From an uncultured Verrucomicrobiota bacterium (GTDB lineage Bacteria; Verrucomicrobiota; Verrucomicrobiia; Opitutales; Opitutaceae), in NCBI GenBank assembly GCA_903869675.1, contig CAIQAB010000006.1:1-64000 (forward strand): a stretch of DNA of 64,000 nucleotides. Direction: 5' to 3'. Below are positions 1-7,511 of this stretch, piece by piece. The position numbers were made by a program, and so were the translations under genes. A model generated the notes under the pieces. The model made no database searches. It was not told where the DNA came from and worked only from the letters and a program-made list of their open reading frames with translations. Every line of letters begins with the position of its first letter. Positions within the stretch are counted from its first letter, which is position 1.

Positions 1-349
1 CATCAACCTTACCTAAAATTCTATTCACCTCAGATATTCTTAAAGGTGCGGGAGCTTCTCCTTTAGCACCTAAGAAACCAATCACGCCCGTAGTGTTTTG
101 AATTACATGGGGTACCTCTCCCATTAAGTTTGCTTCAATCAAAATATAGCCAGGATAAAAACTTCTTTCCTTGCTAACTTTTTTACCATCTTTAATTTGA
201 TAATATTTCTCCATTGGAATCAATACCTGAGAAACATAATCAGAAAGACCTGCGCGTAAAACCTCAGATTCAAGGTATTGTTTTACCTTTTTCTCCTGAC
301 CACTAACCGCACGGATCACATACCATTTTTTGCCTGTAGAATCTGACAT
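1..349 (-). CDS. nusG: Transcription antitermination protein NusG, C-terminal part cut by window edge
   Basis: NusG binds RNA polymerase and modulates elongation, pausing and Rho-dependent termination. Reading the minus strand from the ATG at 347-349 gives MSDSTGKKWYVIRAVSGQEK and continues open to base 1, about 116 codons. The N-terminal NGN domain is visible, with the W-Y-x-x-x-x-x-x-G-x-E start and a YPGYILIEA strand; the KOW domain lies beyond the window. The insert-bearing form with the IPMEKYYQIKDGKK stretch is Bacteroidota-like in my reading. Codon use is strongly AT-rich, unlike everything after 650. secE ends a few bases upstream, the usual secE-nusG order. I think this piece comes from a different organism than the rest of the window. 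Confidence 0.9.
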   Translation of the reverse strand, partial: MSDSTGKKWYVIRAVSGQEKKVKQYLESEVLRAGLSDYVSQVLIPMEKYYQIKDGKKVSKERSFYPGYILIEANLMGEVPHVIQNTTGVIGFLGAKGEAPAPLRISEVNRILGKVD

Positions 350-354
350 AGAAA

Positions 355-549
355 TTAAGAGAACAAATTATAAATCAAATTCAACGAACCTTGGAATACT
401 GTGTCTATTAAAAAAACGACAACCCCAAACAATAAAGTGGCAATTAAAACTACCATTGAACTACTTTGCAATTCAGCCCATGTTGGCCATGATACTTTAT
501 TCATCAGCTCATTATATGAATCACTGATATAAGCGCGTAATTTTTGCAT
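355..549 (-). CDS. secE: Preprotein translocase subunit SecE
   Basis: SecE is the small essential subunit of the SecYEG protein-export channel in the inner membrane. The 64-residue product is the single-transmembrane short form. It has an amphipathic N-terminal part ending in the conserved NKVSWPTWAEL motif (around residues 17-27), then one hydrophobic helix (about 31-54). The residues around the motif and the short C-terminus resemble Bacteroidota SecE. It lies between tRNA-Trp and nusG, the standard order. Base composition is AT-rich and contrasts sharply with tuf only 180 bases away, which supports a foreign or chimeric origin for this end of the window. Confidence 0.93.
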   Translation of the reverse strand: MQKLRAYISDSYNELMNKVSWPTWAELQSSSMVVLIATLLFGVVVFLIDTVFQGSLNLIYNLFS

Positions 550-577
550 AACTATGTCGTTTATTTTTCTCTTTTTG

Positions 578-650
578 CACGGGTGGAGAGACTCGAACTC
601 CCAGCCAACGGTTTTGGAGACCGCTACTCTACCAATTGAGCTACACGCCT
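578..650 (-). tRNA. trnW: tRNA-Trp (CCA anticodon), composite gene with mismatched acceptor stem
   Basis: The 73-nt minus-strand sequence folds as a tRNA with D arm, anticodon loop CTCCAAA (anticodon CCA, Trp), five-base variable region and a T arm with TTCGAGT loop. The acceptor stem is defective: the 5' strand AGGCGTG (650-644) faces CACCCGT (585-579), giving G2-G71 and C4-C69 mismatches. Each strand would pair perfectly with a differently sequenced partner (CACGCCT or ACGGGTG). No CCA is encoded after G73, whereas the tRNA-Thr gene at 1978-2053 does encode CCA. The composition change falls inside this gene. I read it as two different tRNA-Trp genes joined during assembly. Confidence 0.9.
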
Positions 651-675
651 GTGGGAAAAGCTTTTAGACGACGCA

Positions 676-701
676 GCCGAGGCCCCGTCAAGGGCCTCGG
701 C
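676..701 (-). terminator. 10-bp hairpin between tuf and tRNA-Trp
   Basis: A perfect 10-bp inverted repeat, GCCGAGGCCC against GGGCCTCGGC with a 6-nt loop, lies 32 bases past the tuf stop. There is no clear U-tract on the minus strand, so it may be a weak or Rho-assisted terminator or an RNA-processing element between tuf and the tRNA. Confidence 0.4.
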
Positions 702-732
702 GGTCGCGAATCAATTCGGAGATATCGAGCTA

Positions 733-1923
733 TTACTCGATGATATCGGTGATACGGCCGGCGCCGATGGTGCGACCACCTTCGCGGATGGCGAAGCGCT
801 GGGTCTTCTCCATGGCAATAGGGCAGATGAGATCGATCTCAACGGCGATGTTGTCGCCAGGCATGATCATCTCGACACCCTTGGGCAGATTGACGACTCC
901 GGTCACGTCCGTGGTGCGGAAGTAGAACTGGGGACGATAGCCGTTGAAGAACGGGGTGTGGCGGCCGCCCTCTTCCTTGGAAAGGACGTAGATCTCGGCC
1001 TTGGCCTTCTTGTGCGGGGTGATAGACTTCTTGGCGGCCAGAACCTGACCACGCTCGATGCCTTCTTTGTCAATACCGCGCAGGAGGATGCCGACATTGT
1101 CACCGGCCTGACCCTGATCGAGGAGTTTACGGAACATCTCGATGCCGGTCACGACGGTCTCTTTGGTGTCCTTGAGACCGACGATCTCGACGGTGTCATT
1201 GACCTTGACGATACCGCGCTCAATACGACCAGTGGCCACGGTGCCGCGGCCGGTGATCGAGAAGACGTCCTCGACGGACATCAGGAAGGGCTTGTCGGTC
1301 TCGCGGGCGGGCTCAGGGATATCGGCATCGATGGCGTTCATCAACGCGGAGATGGCGTCATTACCCTCGGGCTTATTGTCGAGGGCGGCGGTGGCGGAAC
1401 CACGCACGATGGTGGCATTGTCGCCATCGAACTGATATTTGGAGAGAAGCTCGCGGATTTCCATCTCGACGAGGTCGAGCAGCTCAGGGTCATCGATAAG
1501 GTCAACCTTGTTGAGCCAGACAACGATCTTGGGCACGCCGACTTGGCGGGCGAGAAGGATGTGCTCGCGGGTCTGGGGCATCGGGCCGTCAGCGGCGGAG
1601 ACCACGAGGATCGCGCCGTCCATCTGGGCGGCACCAGTGATCATGTTCTTCACGAAGTCGGCGTGGCCGGGGCAGTCGACGTGCGCGTAGTGGCGCTTGT
1701 CGGACTCATATTCCACGTGGGCAACGGAGATAGTGACGATCTTCGAGGCGTCACGCACGGTGCCACCCTTCGCGATGTCAGCGTAGGTCTTGACCTCAGC
1801 CAGACCCTTGCGCGCTTGAACGGCAAGGATGGCGGTGGTGGTGGTGGTCTTGCCGTGGTCGACGTGGCCGATGGTGCCGACGTTGACGTGGGGTTTTTTG
1901 CGCTCGAATGTGCCTTTAGCCAT
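733..1923 (-). CDS. tuf: Translation elongation factor Tu
   Basis: EF-Tu delivers aminoacyl-tRNA to the ribosomal A site as a GTP complex. The 396-residue product is full length. It shows the G1 loop GHVDHGKTT (about 19-27), the DCPGH motif (about 81-85), the NKVD guanine-binding motif (about 136-139), and the beta-barrel domains 2 and 3 ending in [10 protein letters not shown]. The gene is GC-rich like the bulk of the window, so it belongs to the Opitutaceae-like side of the junction near 585-644. tRNA-Thr(GGT) lies 54 bases upstream in the same direction, a common tRNA-tuf arrangement that suggests co-transcription. Confidence 0.98.
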   Translation of the reverse strand: MAKGTFERKKPHVNVGTIGHVDHGKTTTTTAILAVQARKGLAEVKTYADIAKGGTVRDASKIVTISVAHVEYESDKRHYAHVDCPGHADFVKNMITGAAQMDGAILVVSAADGPMPQTREHILLARQVGVPKIVVWLNKVDLIDDPELLDLVEMEIRELLSKYQFDGDNATIVRGSATAALDNKPEGNDAISALMNAIDADIPEPARETDKPFLMSVEDVFSITGRGTVATGRIERGIVKVNDTVEIVGLKDTKETVVTGIEMFRKLLDQGQAGDNVGILLRGIDKEGIERGQVLAAKKSITPHKKAKAEIYVLSKEEGGRHTPFFNGYRPQFYFRTTDVTGVVNLPKGVEMIMPGDNIAVEIDLICPIAMEKTQRFAIREGGRTIGAGRITDIIE

Positions 1924-1977
1924 GGGAGTTGGAGACGTTTATGTGTGGGTGGATTGGAAAAAATCCGATTTTTGACC

Positions 1978-2053
1978 TGGAGCCCAGAAACAGATTCGAA
2001 CTGTCGACCTCGCCCTTACCAAGGGCGTGCTCTACCAACTGAGCTATCTGGGC
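1978..2053 (-). tRNA. trnT: tRNA-Thr (GGT anticodon)
   Basis: The 76-nt minus-strand gene has acceptor strands GCCCAGA (2053-2047) and TCTGGGC (1988-1982) that pair perfectly. The anticodon stem is CGCCC/GGGCG around loop TTGGTAA (anticodon GGT). The T loop is TTCGAAT, the discriminator is U73, and CCA is encoded at 1980-1978. It precedes tuf on the same strand and is probably co-transcribed with it. Confidence 0.96.
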
Positions 2054-2090
2054 GAACCGGAAAGGGTCAAAAAACGAAAAGGGCGCTAAA

Positions 2091-2117
2091 CGTCTAAGCC
2101 CGCGCAAGGCCCGTCAA
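2091..2117 (-). promoter_or_regulatory. Possible promoter for tRNA-Thr and tuf
   Basis: On the minus strand TTGACG (2117-2112) is followed after 15 bases by TAGACG (2096-2091), about 40 bases before the tRNA-Thr 5' end. The -35 match is good. The -10 match and the spacing are poor, so this is a tentative sigma-70-type site. Confidence 0.3.
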
Positions 2118-2159
2118 CTGCAATTTTATCGAATCCCGCAGATTCATGATAAAAGGTGC

Positions 2160-2921
2160 TCAAAGACTGATTTCCAACCGGTAATTCCCAGGCCTTAGAC
2201 GCAAAGCCCGGCCCCACTCGCGTCCGATCAAGCTCCGGACTTTTTCGTCCACCTCATCAACTCCAGAACCCGCAATAATGGAGGGCGATCCCACTGCGCC
2301 GACCTCGTTAACCAGCATCATTAATTTCAGCGGCCGCCACCCGCCCTCTGCCAATCCTGGATCCACCGCAAAAGCTTTATCAGAAACTAGTTCACCCGTT
2401 CCAAAACGGAAAACTTTTACCCGCGCCCCAGCAGGAACCGCCGCAGACCCAGCCTCATCCGGCATAGTCCGCGTCAATCCATTGAACCAATGCAGCCTCG
2501 CCAATTCCACCGCCGCAGCCAAAGTCGTCGGCGCTGGGGGACACAGCAAGTGCGTCAGCTCACCACCATCATCGTAGCGCAGCCTCGGTGGAAACAAACG
2601 CACCACCTCCCCGCCGCTGGAATCGCGCAAGGCCTCGGCTTTGGTCATAAATCCATCCCCGGAAACTGGTAAGAAAAGCGGAGTGGGATCAAATAAACGT
2701 AAGCGTTCGCCCAGGGCATCCGTGGAACGCACCGTATCCAGTCGAGTTAAAACTAGCTCGGGGGCTTTGCCCAGCTCAACCGCTTTCTCCAAGCTGGGTG
2801 GCGCAGGAAGTTCGATCATCCCAGCTAAAGCAAAAATCAAGGGAGCACCCACCGCCGCGACCAAGGCGGATAACCAGCGTGATTTGTCTGTTTTTTTAGT
2901 AAGCAAAACCTTTTTATACAA
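2160..2921 (-). CDS. TonB-like periplasmic energy-transducer protein
   Basis: The 253-residue protein has a short basic N-terminus, one membrane anchor (about residues 16-36) and then a periplasmic part. Its last ~65 residues (VNEVGAVGSPSIIAGSGVDE through the final LRPGNYRLEISL) follow the pattern of the TonB C-terminal domain: a beta strand with V-x-x-x-G, an SG-x-x-x-x-D turn, a helix, and a closing strand. The middle lacks the usual Pro-rich spacer. It follows exbD by 4 bases on the same strand, so a role as the transducer energised by that ExbB/ExbD pair is a reasonable inference. The start codon is TTG with no clear ribosome binding site, so the N-terminus is uncertain. Confidence 0.6.
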   Translation of the reverse strand: MYKKVLLTKKTDKSRWLSALVAAVGAPLIFALAGMIELPAPPSLEKAVELGKAPELVLTRLDTVRSTDALGERLRLFDPTPLFLPVSGDGFMTKAEALRDSSGGEVVRLFPPRLRYDDGGELTHLLCPPAPTTLAAAVELARLHWFNGLTRTMPDEAGSAAVPAGARVKVFRFGTGELVSDKAFAVDPGLAEGGWRPLKLMMLVNEVGAVGSPSIIAGSGVDEVDEKVRSLIGREWGRALRLRPGNYRLEISL

Positions 2922-2925
2922 ATAG

Positions 2926-3366
2926 TTAGTGCTTTATGGCTAGGGGCGCATTGGTCGCGATTAATACACCGGAGAACCCTGCGTCCGCCGCCAGAGCATA
3001 AATTTCCGCCAGATCACGCGCCGGCAAGGCTCCGGATGCCTGCACCAGCAAACGCTTATGGCGCTCGCCTTGCGCCTTGGCCCGCAGCCAGATGGTAAAC
3101 CCCGCATAGTCCACCACCGCCCCCTCCACCACCACCATACCGGGCGCTGGAACCGCGATAACTACGTCCGTCACCAAAACCGAGGTGGCTGCCTCCGCCG
3201 TCGTGGGTAACGCAAAATCCACCCCCAGTCCCGGCGCGAGCACATGGCGGGAGCCAAACAACAAGAAAAACAAAACCAACGCGCTCGTGTTCACATAAAA
3301 AAACGAGCCCCAGGCCGGAGGAACCGGCTTGAGTCGCGCCGCCAAATCCAAGGGCCGGGTAATCAC
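2926..3366 (-). CDS. exbD: ExbD/TolR-family biopolymer transport protein
   Basis: ExbD-type proteins form the proton-driven stator with ExbB and pass energy to TonB. I place the start at GTG 3366-3364, which overlaps the exbB stop as GTGA, giving 146 residues. The product has a cytoplasmic N-terminus, one transmembrane helix (about residues 21-41) and a periplasmic domain with the family's repeated beta-alpha pattern ending LAADAGFSGVLIAT. The family's critical transmembrane Asp is not evident: the helix reads SFFYVNTSALVLFFLLF, with Asn where D is usual. That may mean altered proton coupling or simply a divergent form. Confidence 0.75.
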   Translation of the reverse strand: MITRPLDLAARLKPVPPAWGSFFYVNTSALVLFFLLFGSRHVLAPGLGVDFALPTTAEAATSVLVTDVVIAVPAPGMVVVEGAVVDYAGFTIWLRAKAQGERHKRLLVQASGALPARDLAEIYALAADAGFSGVLIATNAPLAIKH

Positions 3367-4043
3367 GCCGCGCCTCCTCCAGGCGAGGTATCCGATGAAT
3401 CGGACTTCACCACCGCAGCCGCTCGATAATCCACCAACAAGTAGCGCATGATCTCGTTGCCCGCCCACTCGACATCCCGCACAATCGCACGAACCCGACC
3501 ATGTAAAAGATGATGCGCGAGATGGGCCGGAATCGCCAGTGCCAGCGCAGCCCCGGCCGTGAGTAAAGCCTGCCACATGCCGCCAGCCAAGGCCTGCGCG
3601 GTGGCATAGCGACCTCCCTCCATAAAAGCCCGAAAAGTCGTGGTCATACCCAAAACCGTTCCCAGCAAACCGACCAAAGGGGCAATTTGGGCAATCGCCG
3701 CCAACGCCCCCAAACGACGCTCCAAGGCGGGGAGTTCGGTCACCGCCGCATCTTGCACTGCATAACGCAGACTGACCTCATCGGCCCCCGCGTGGAGGAG
3801 GGCCGATTTCACCACCGCGGCCACCGGCCCTGGCGCCTCCTCGCATACCGTAACCGCCTCAGCCATACGCCGCTGCGCGAGGATATTTTTAACCCCGTCC
3901 AGAAACTCTGTGGCCCGAATCTGCCCACGATGCAGATAGAGCAGACGCTCCACAAACAGCACGAGCCCGAGCACAGCAAGCCCGAGCAAGACCCACATAA
4001 CAGGGCCGCCCCGATCCAGCAGACTGATATTAGATGCATCCAT
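3363..4043 (-). CDS. exbB: MotA/TolQ/ExbB proton channel family protein
   Basis: ExbB assembles as a pentamer in the inner membrane and, with ExbD, uses the proton gradient to power TonB-dependent outer-membrane transport. The 226-residue product has a first transmembrane helix (about 14-32), a long cytoplasmic region with EERLGALAAIAQIAP-like family residues (here ERRLGALAAIAQIAP), and the signature GLLGTVLGMTTTFRAF (about residues 124-139). A second and third helix follow through about 175. It lies 21 bases downstream of the large TPR gene and overlaps exbD by 4 bases, so the set is translationally linked. Confidence 0.93.
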   Translation of the reverse strand: MDASNISLLDRGGPVMWVLLGLAVLGLVLFVERLLYLHRGQIRATEFLDGVKNILAQRRMAEAVTVCEEAPGPVAAVVKSALLHAGADEVSLRYAVQDAAVTELPALERRLGALAAIAQIAPLVGLLGTVLGMTTTFRAFMEGGRYATAQALAGGMWQALLTAGAALALAIPAHLAHHLLHGRVRAIVRDVEWAGNEIMRYLLVDYRAAAVVKSDSSDTSPGGGAA

Positions 4044-4064
4044 GATCTTAAAAATATAATGCCC

Positions 4065-6647
4065 TCAGGGTGTCGGCGCCGGCCCGGCCCCCGCCAGCTT
4101 CGCCCGCGCGATCACCGCCCCAGGTAAACCCCGGTCAACGATCATGCGCCACGCCTCGCCCGCTTCATCTGGACGCCCGGACTCCTCCAACACACTCGCC
4201 ATGCGCGCCAGCAAACGCCCCAGCCAATATCGGCCGGGATCCCCCAGCCGCGCCGATTGCCCGCGGTCCACCAACAAGGCATCTACGACCGGCCACCAAG
4301 CCGCGAGCGCTTCCCGCACATCACGAGTCGCCAGCATATCGCCCAGCTTGAAGCCCGCCTCTGCCCGTAAATCAGCCGGCGCATCCGCCAGATCGCGCAA
4401 GCGCTCCAGCAGCGTGATAGCACTTTCAAAATGTGATACCTCCTGCGCCGCCTGCGCACGATGACAATCCGCCAAGGCGATTTGCGCCGAAAGCACGTCG
4501 GGATGCTGGGAGAACTGGTTCGTGAGCGATTCGTAGATCTGCTGTGCGGCCGCGAAGTCGCCCAAGCGCCGCAATAAATCCCCCTGCTTCAGCCGCGCCG
4601 CAAAAAACAACTCACTGCGCGGGTGCGGACGGACCAACCGCTCCTCCAAGAGCACATAGGCCTCGCGGTAGTAAGCCTCCTCCCCTCGCCGCTCCGCATT
4701 GAGGGCCGCTTGAAAAATAGCATAATCGGCATTCGGATGATCTCGGTAGTCATCCGCAAAGCGGATCAACAGGCCTTGCGCCTCGACCAGATTACCCGCC
4801 CGCGCCTGATAGTCCGCCTCGACCAGAAAAGATTGCACCATCGCATCCGTGCCAGGCTCGCTCGCCCGCAAATCCTTGAGCCGAGCAACCGCCTCCGCAC
4901 TCCGCCCCAGACCGAAAAGCGCCTCCGCCTCCACCAGTCGAGCCAAGCCAGCCACCTCGCGAGCCAGCCCCGCCTCAACATCGGCCAACCCGGACTCAAG
5001 CGAGCGCGCCAAGCCCAGCGCCTCGTCCTGCCGCCCGGCATCCTGCGCCAGCCTCGCACGCAGCCAGGCTAGCCTCGCACGCAGCCCCGCGGGGCGCGCC
5101 GCCGCACCCGGTTCGGCGGCAAGGGCGGCGAGTCGGTCCAGCGCAACCCCAGGCTGTCCCGCCACCTGCAAAGCACGCGCCAGATTCCACTCCGCCTGCC
5201 AGCGCGTCAGTGGATCCAGACGTAAATCTCCGCCCAGCCGGTCCAGCAGACGCGCCGCGTCAAAAAGACGACCGCCCTCCACCTCGGACATGACCCGTTG
5301 AAACATCACCGCAGCCGTCGTCGTGCCCGCAGGAGGAGTGTCCGTGACCGCAGCATACGCCGCCGCCGCCGCCACATAATCCTGCGCTCGATAAGAAGCC
5401 TCGGCCGAAAGTAGCCTGAGCGCGGCGATCGCATCGGCATCCGCCACCGCCGCCGCCTGACTCGCATAGTCCGCCGCCGTGCGGAAACGCCGCAACTCCC
5501 ATGCCACCGTGGCCAGTTGAGTCAAAGCGCGCGGACGCAAGGGCGAGGCCGGGAAACGCACCAGCAAATCCCTGGCATCCATCTCCGCCCGTCCATAGTC
5601 TTGATCCGCCAGCGCAAGCTCGGCGCGCACCAGCAATAGCTCCTCTGTCAAGGGGTGCGCCGCCACCGGCGCCAGCAACTCATCCAGCGTGCGGCGCAGA
5701 CGCTGGCGCGCCTCCGGCGTGACCGCCCCCTCGGCCAGCAAGTGCAGGGCCATGCGCCGCTTGCCTGCCTCCGCCCCGGCCCCGAGAAGCTGCTCCAAAG
5801 CCGTCCGGCCCGCCGCCTGCGAGGGGCCCGCAATAAGACCAAGCATGAGCCGCACATCATCCCGGGCCCCTGCGCTCGACTCTGGCAAAAAATTTAAGTG
5901 CGCCTGTAAATAGGACACCGCCTGCCCGCCCCGGCCGAGAAGGGTAAGCGCCACCGCATATTGGACCGCGTAGTCGGTTGCGACCCCTCGGCCCGCATAG
6001 CGCTCGGCCTGCTCTCGCAACGCCGCCGCCTGGGTTTCCGTTCCAGGACCCTGCTCCAGGCGCAAACGTTCACGGGTCAACCGCAACCGCGCCCGCTGCC
6101 ATTCGGATACCGCCGCCGCCACCGCTTGGTCATAGGCCTCGCTTGCCTTGGTGGCATCGCGTAAGCCCTCGGACGTCATACCCTGCAACAGCCAAAACCA
6201 GGCCCGCTCTTCCACCGGTAAAATCTCCGGCCTCAACACCGCGAGTTCGGCCTGCGCCGCCGACCAGCGCGCCTCACGCGCCGCGATCAGCCCCGCCCGC
6301 AAACGATGCTCCGGGGCGGCGAGGGCGCGGTGCTCGGCCAGCGCCCCGACCGCCCCGGCTTCATCACCCAGCTCCAAACGTGCCGTGCAAAGAATCAGGG
6401 CCGCTGCGTCACGCGCCTCCGAACCAGCCGCCGCCCGGTCCAGCAAACGCACCGCCTGCGCCGCCGCAGCGGAGGTGAAACCCAGCGCCAGAGCCCGCCG
6501 CGCCGATTCTTCACTAACAATGAGCGCGCCAGAATCCGCCGGAGCCGGGGCCAGCGGCACAGGGGCAAAAAGCGCGGGACCGGTCTGCGCACGCACGCCC
6601 AAAACAAGGGCCAGCAAACACAGTAAAAACGGATAACGGCGCGCCAT
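4065..6647 (-). CDS. Large secreted TPR-repeat protein of the Exb/TonB operon
   Basis: I start the gene at the ATG at 6647-6645 because it gives a clean signal peptide, MARRYPFLLCLLALVLGVRA with cleavage near A-Q, rather than an extended Pro-rich N-terminus. The mature ~840 residues are Ala/Leu/Arg-rich helical hairpins with many TPR-type pairs, for example FGLGRSAEAVARL, LVRFPASPLRPRALTQLA and YESLTNQFSQHPDVLSAQIALADC. No enzyme motif is visible. It is probably periplasmic or outer-membrane associated. It is first in the operon, followed by exbB, exbD and the tonB-like gene. A scaffold or partner role for that transport system is inferred from context only. Confidence 0.7.
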   Translation of the reverse strand: MARRYPFLLCLLALVLGVRAQTGPALFAPVPLAPAPADSGALIVSEESARRALALGFTSAAAAQAVRLLDRAAAGSEARDAAALILCTARLELGDEAGAVGALAEHRALAAPEHRLRAGLIAAREARWSAAQAELAVLRPEILPVEERAWFWLLQGMTSEGLRDATKASEAYDQAVAAAVSEWQRARLRLTRERLRLEQGPGTETQAAALREQAERYAGRGVATDYAVQYAVALTLLGRGGQAVSYLQAHLNFLPESSAGARDDVRLMLGLIAGPSQAAGRTALEQLLGAGAEAGKRRMALHLLAEGAVTPEARQRLRRTLDELLAPVAAHPLTEELLLVRAELALADQDYGRAEMDARDLLVRFPASPLRPRALTQLATVAWELRRFRTAADYASQAAAVADADAIAALRLLSAEASYRAQDYVAAAAAYAAVTDTPPAGTTTAAVMFQRVMSEVEGGRLFDAARLLDRLGGDLRLDPLTRWQAEWNLARALQVAGQPGVALDRLAALAAEPGAAARPAGLRARLAWLRARLAQDAGRQDEALGLARSLESGLADVEAGLAREVAGLARLVEAEALFGLGRSAEAVARLKDLRASEPGTDAMVQSFLVEADYQARAGNLVEAQGLLIRFADDYRDHPNADYAIFQAALNAERRGEEAYYREAYVLLEERLVRPHPRSELFFAARLKQGDLLRRLGDFAAAQQIYESLTNQFSQHPDVLSAQIALADCHRAQAAQEVSHFESAITLLERLRDLADAPADLRAEAGFKLGDMLATRDVREALAAWWPVVDALLVDRGQSARLGDPGRYWLGRLLARMASVLEESGRPDEAGEAWRMIVDRGLPGAVIARAKLAGAGPAPTP

Positions 6648-6827
6648 GAAGGTGGTTTGGATCAGTGCCGGGAGGGGCCGGCCCCGCCAAGTTGGGGAAC
6701 CGCCCGCCTGCATGGCAACCGCGATTCAGACTCGCCCCCGGCGCCGCCCGTTCCATCCTCACACAAAGGTCCTTCACCGCGCCCGCCCGCGCCGCCCTGC
6801 ATCCGCCACCTTCTCCCTTCGTTTCTC

Positions 6828-7430
6828 ATGACACCCGTTCTCATCGCACTTCTTGCCGTCGTCCTAATCCTCGGCCTCGGCGGCCTCTGGCTCGCCAGCC
6901 TTTACAACGGTCTGGTAACCCTGCGCAACCGCTTTAAAAACGCCTTCGCCCAGATCGACGTGCAGTTGAAACGCCGCTACGATCTCATCCCGAATCTCGT
7001 CGAAACCGCCAAGGGCTACCTTGCCCATGAACGCGAGACCCTTGAAGCCGTGATCAAGGCCAGGAATATCGCTGCCGCCGCCGCTAATACCGCCGCCAGC
7101 GACCCTTCCAGCAGCGCTGCGCTCCGGGGCCTCGCCGGCGCCGAGAGCGGCCTAGCTGGCGCCCTGTCTCGCCTGATGATCGTATCCGAGGCCTACCCAG
7201 AACTGAAGGCCAACGAAAACATGCTCCGCATCACCGAGGAACTCACCAGCACGGAGAACAAAATCGCCTTCGCCCGCCAGTCCTTCAACGACGCCGTGAT
7301 GATTTACAACACCCGCCGCGAGACCTTTCCAACCGTGCTGGTCGCCGGCGCCCTCGGCTTCCAGCCCGCCGAGCTGTTCGCCGTGGCCGACGCCACCGAG
7401 CGCATCGCGCCCAAGGTGAATTTCGGCTGA
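6828..7430 (+). CDS. lemA: LemA family membrane protein
   Basis: LemA proteins are membrane-anchored coiled-coil proteins of unsettled function, often encoded next to membrane M48 proteases. The ATG at 6828 gives 200 residues: one N-terminal transmembrane helix (about 3-24), then the conserved YNGLVTLRNRFKNAFAQIDV and LKRRYDLIPNLVETAKGY segments, and near the end the conserved YNTRRETFP with a GF-x-P-A-E-L-F motif. Family length is normal. The M48 protease gene starts 81 bases downstream on the same strand, and I read the two as functionally linked. Confidence 0.95.
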   Translation: MTPVLIALLAVVLILGLGGLWLASLYNGLVTLRNRFKNAFAQIDVQLKRRYDLIPNLVETAKGYLAHERETLEAVIKARNIAAAAANTAASDPSSSAALRGLAGAESGLAGALSRLMIVSEAYPELKANENMLRITEELTSTENKIAFARQSFNDAVMIYNTRRETFPTVLVAGALGFQPAELFAVADATERIAPKVNFG

Positions 7431-7511
7431 TAAAGCGGAAACGCGAAAAGCGGAAATAAGGAAACCAAGCCGAACCTCCGCCCTGACCCGCCGCCTGGGA
7501 GCCCGCCCGCC

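Noticed and set aside
1-650. Horizontal transfer of secE-nusG into an Opitutaceae genome
   Set aside because: A real transfer would be expected to leave a working tRNA-Trp; the two acceptor mismatches fit an assembly join better.
958-2097. Long plus-strand open frame opposite tuf and tRNA-Thr
   Set aside because: It is antisense to a certain EF-Tu gene and a tRNA; such frames arise from the GC-rich codon pattern and have no recognisable domain.
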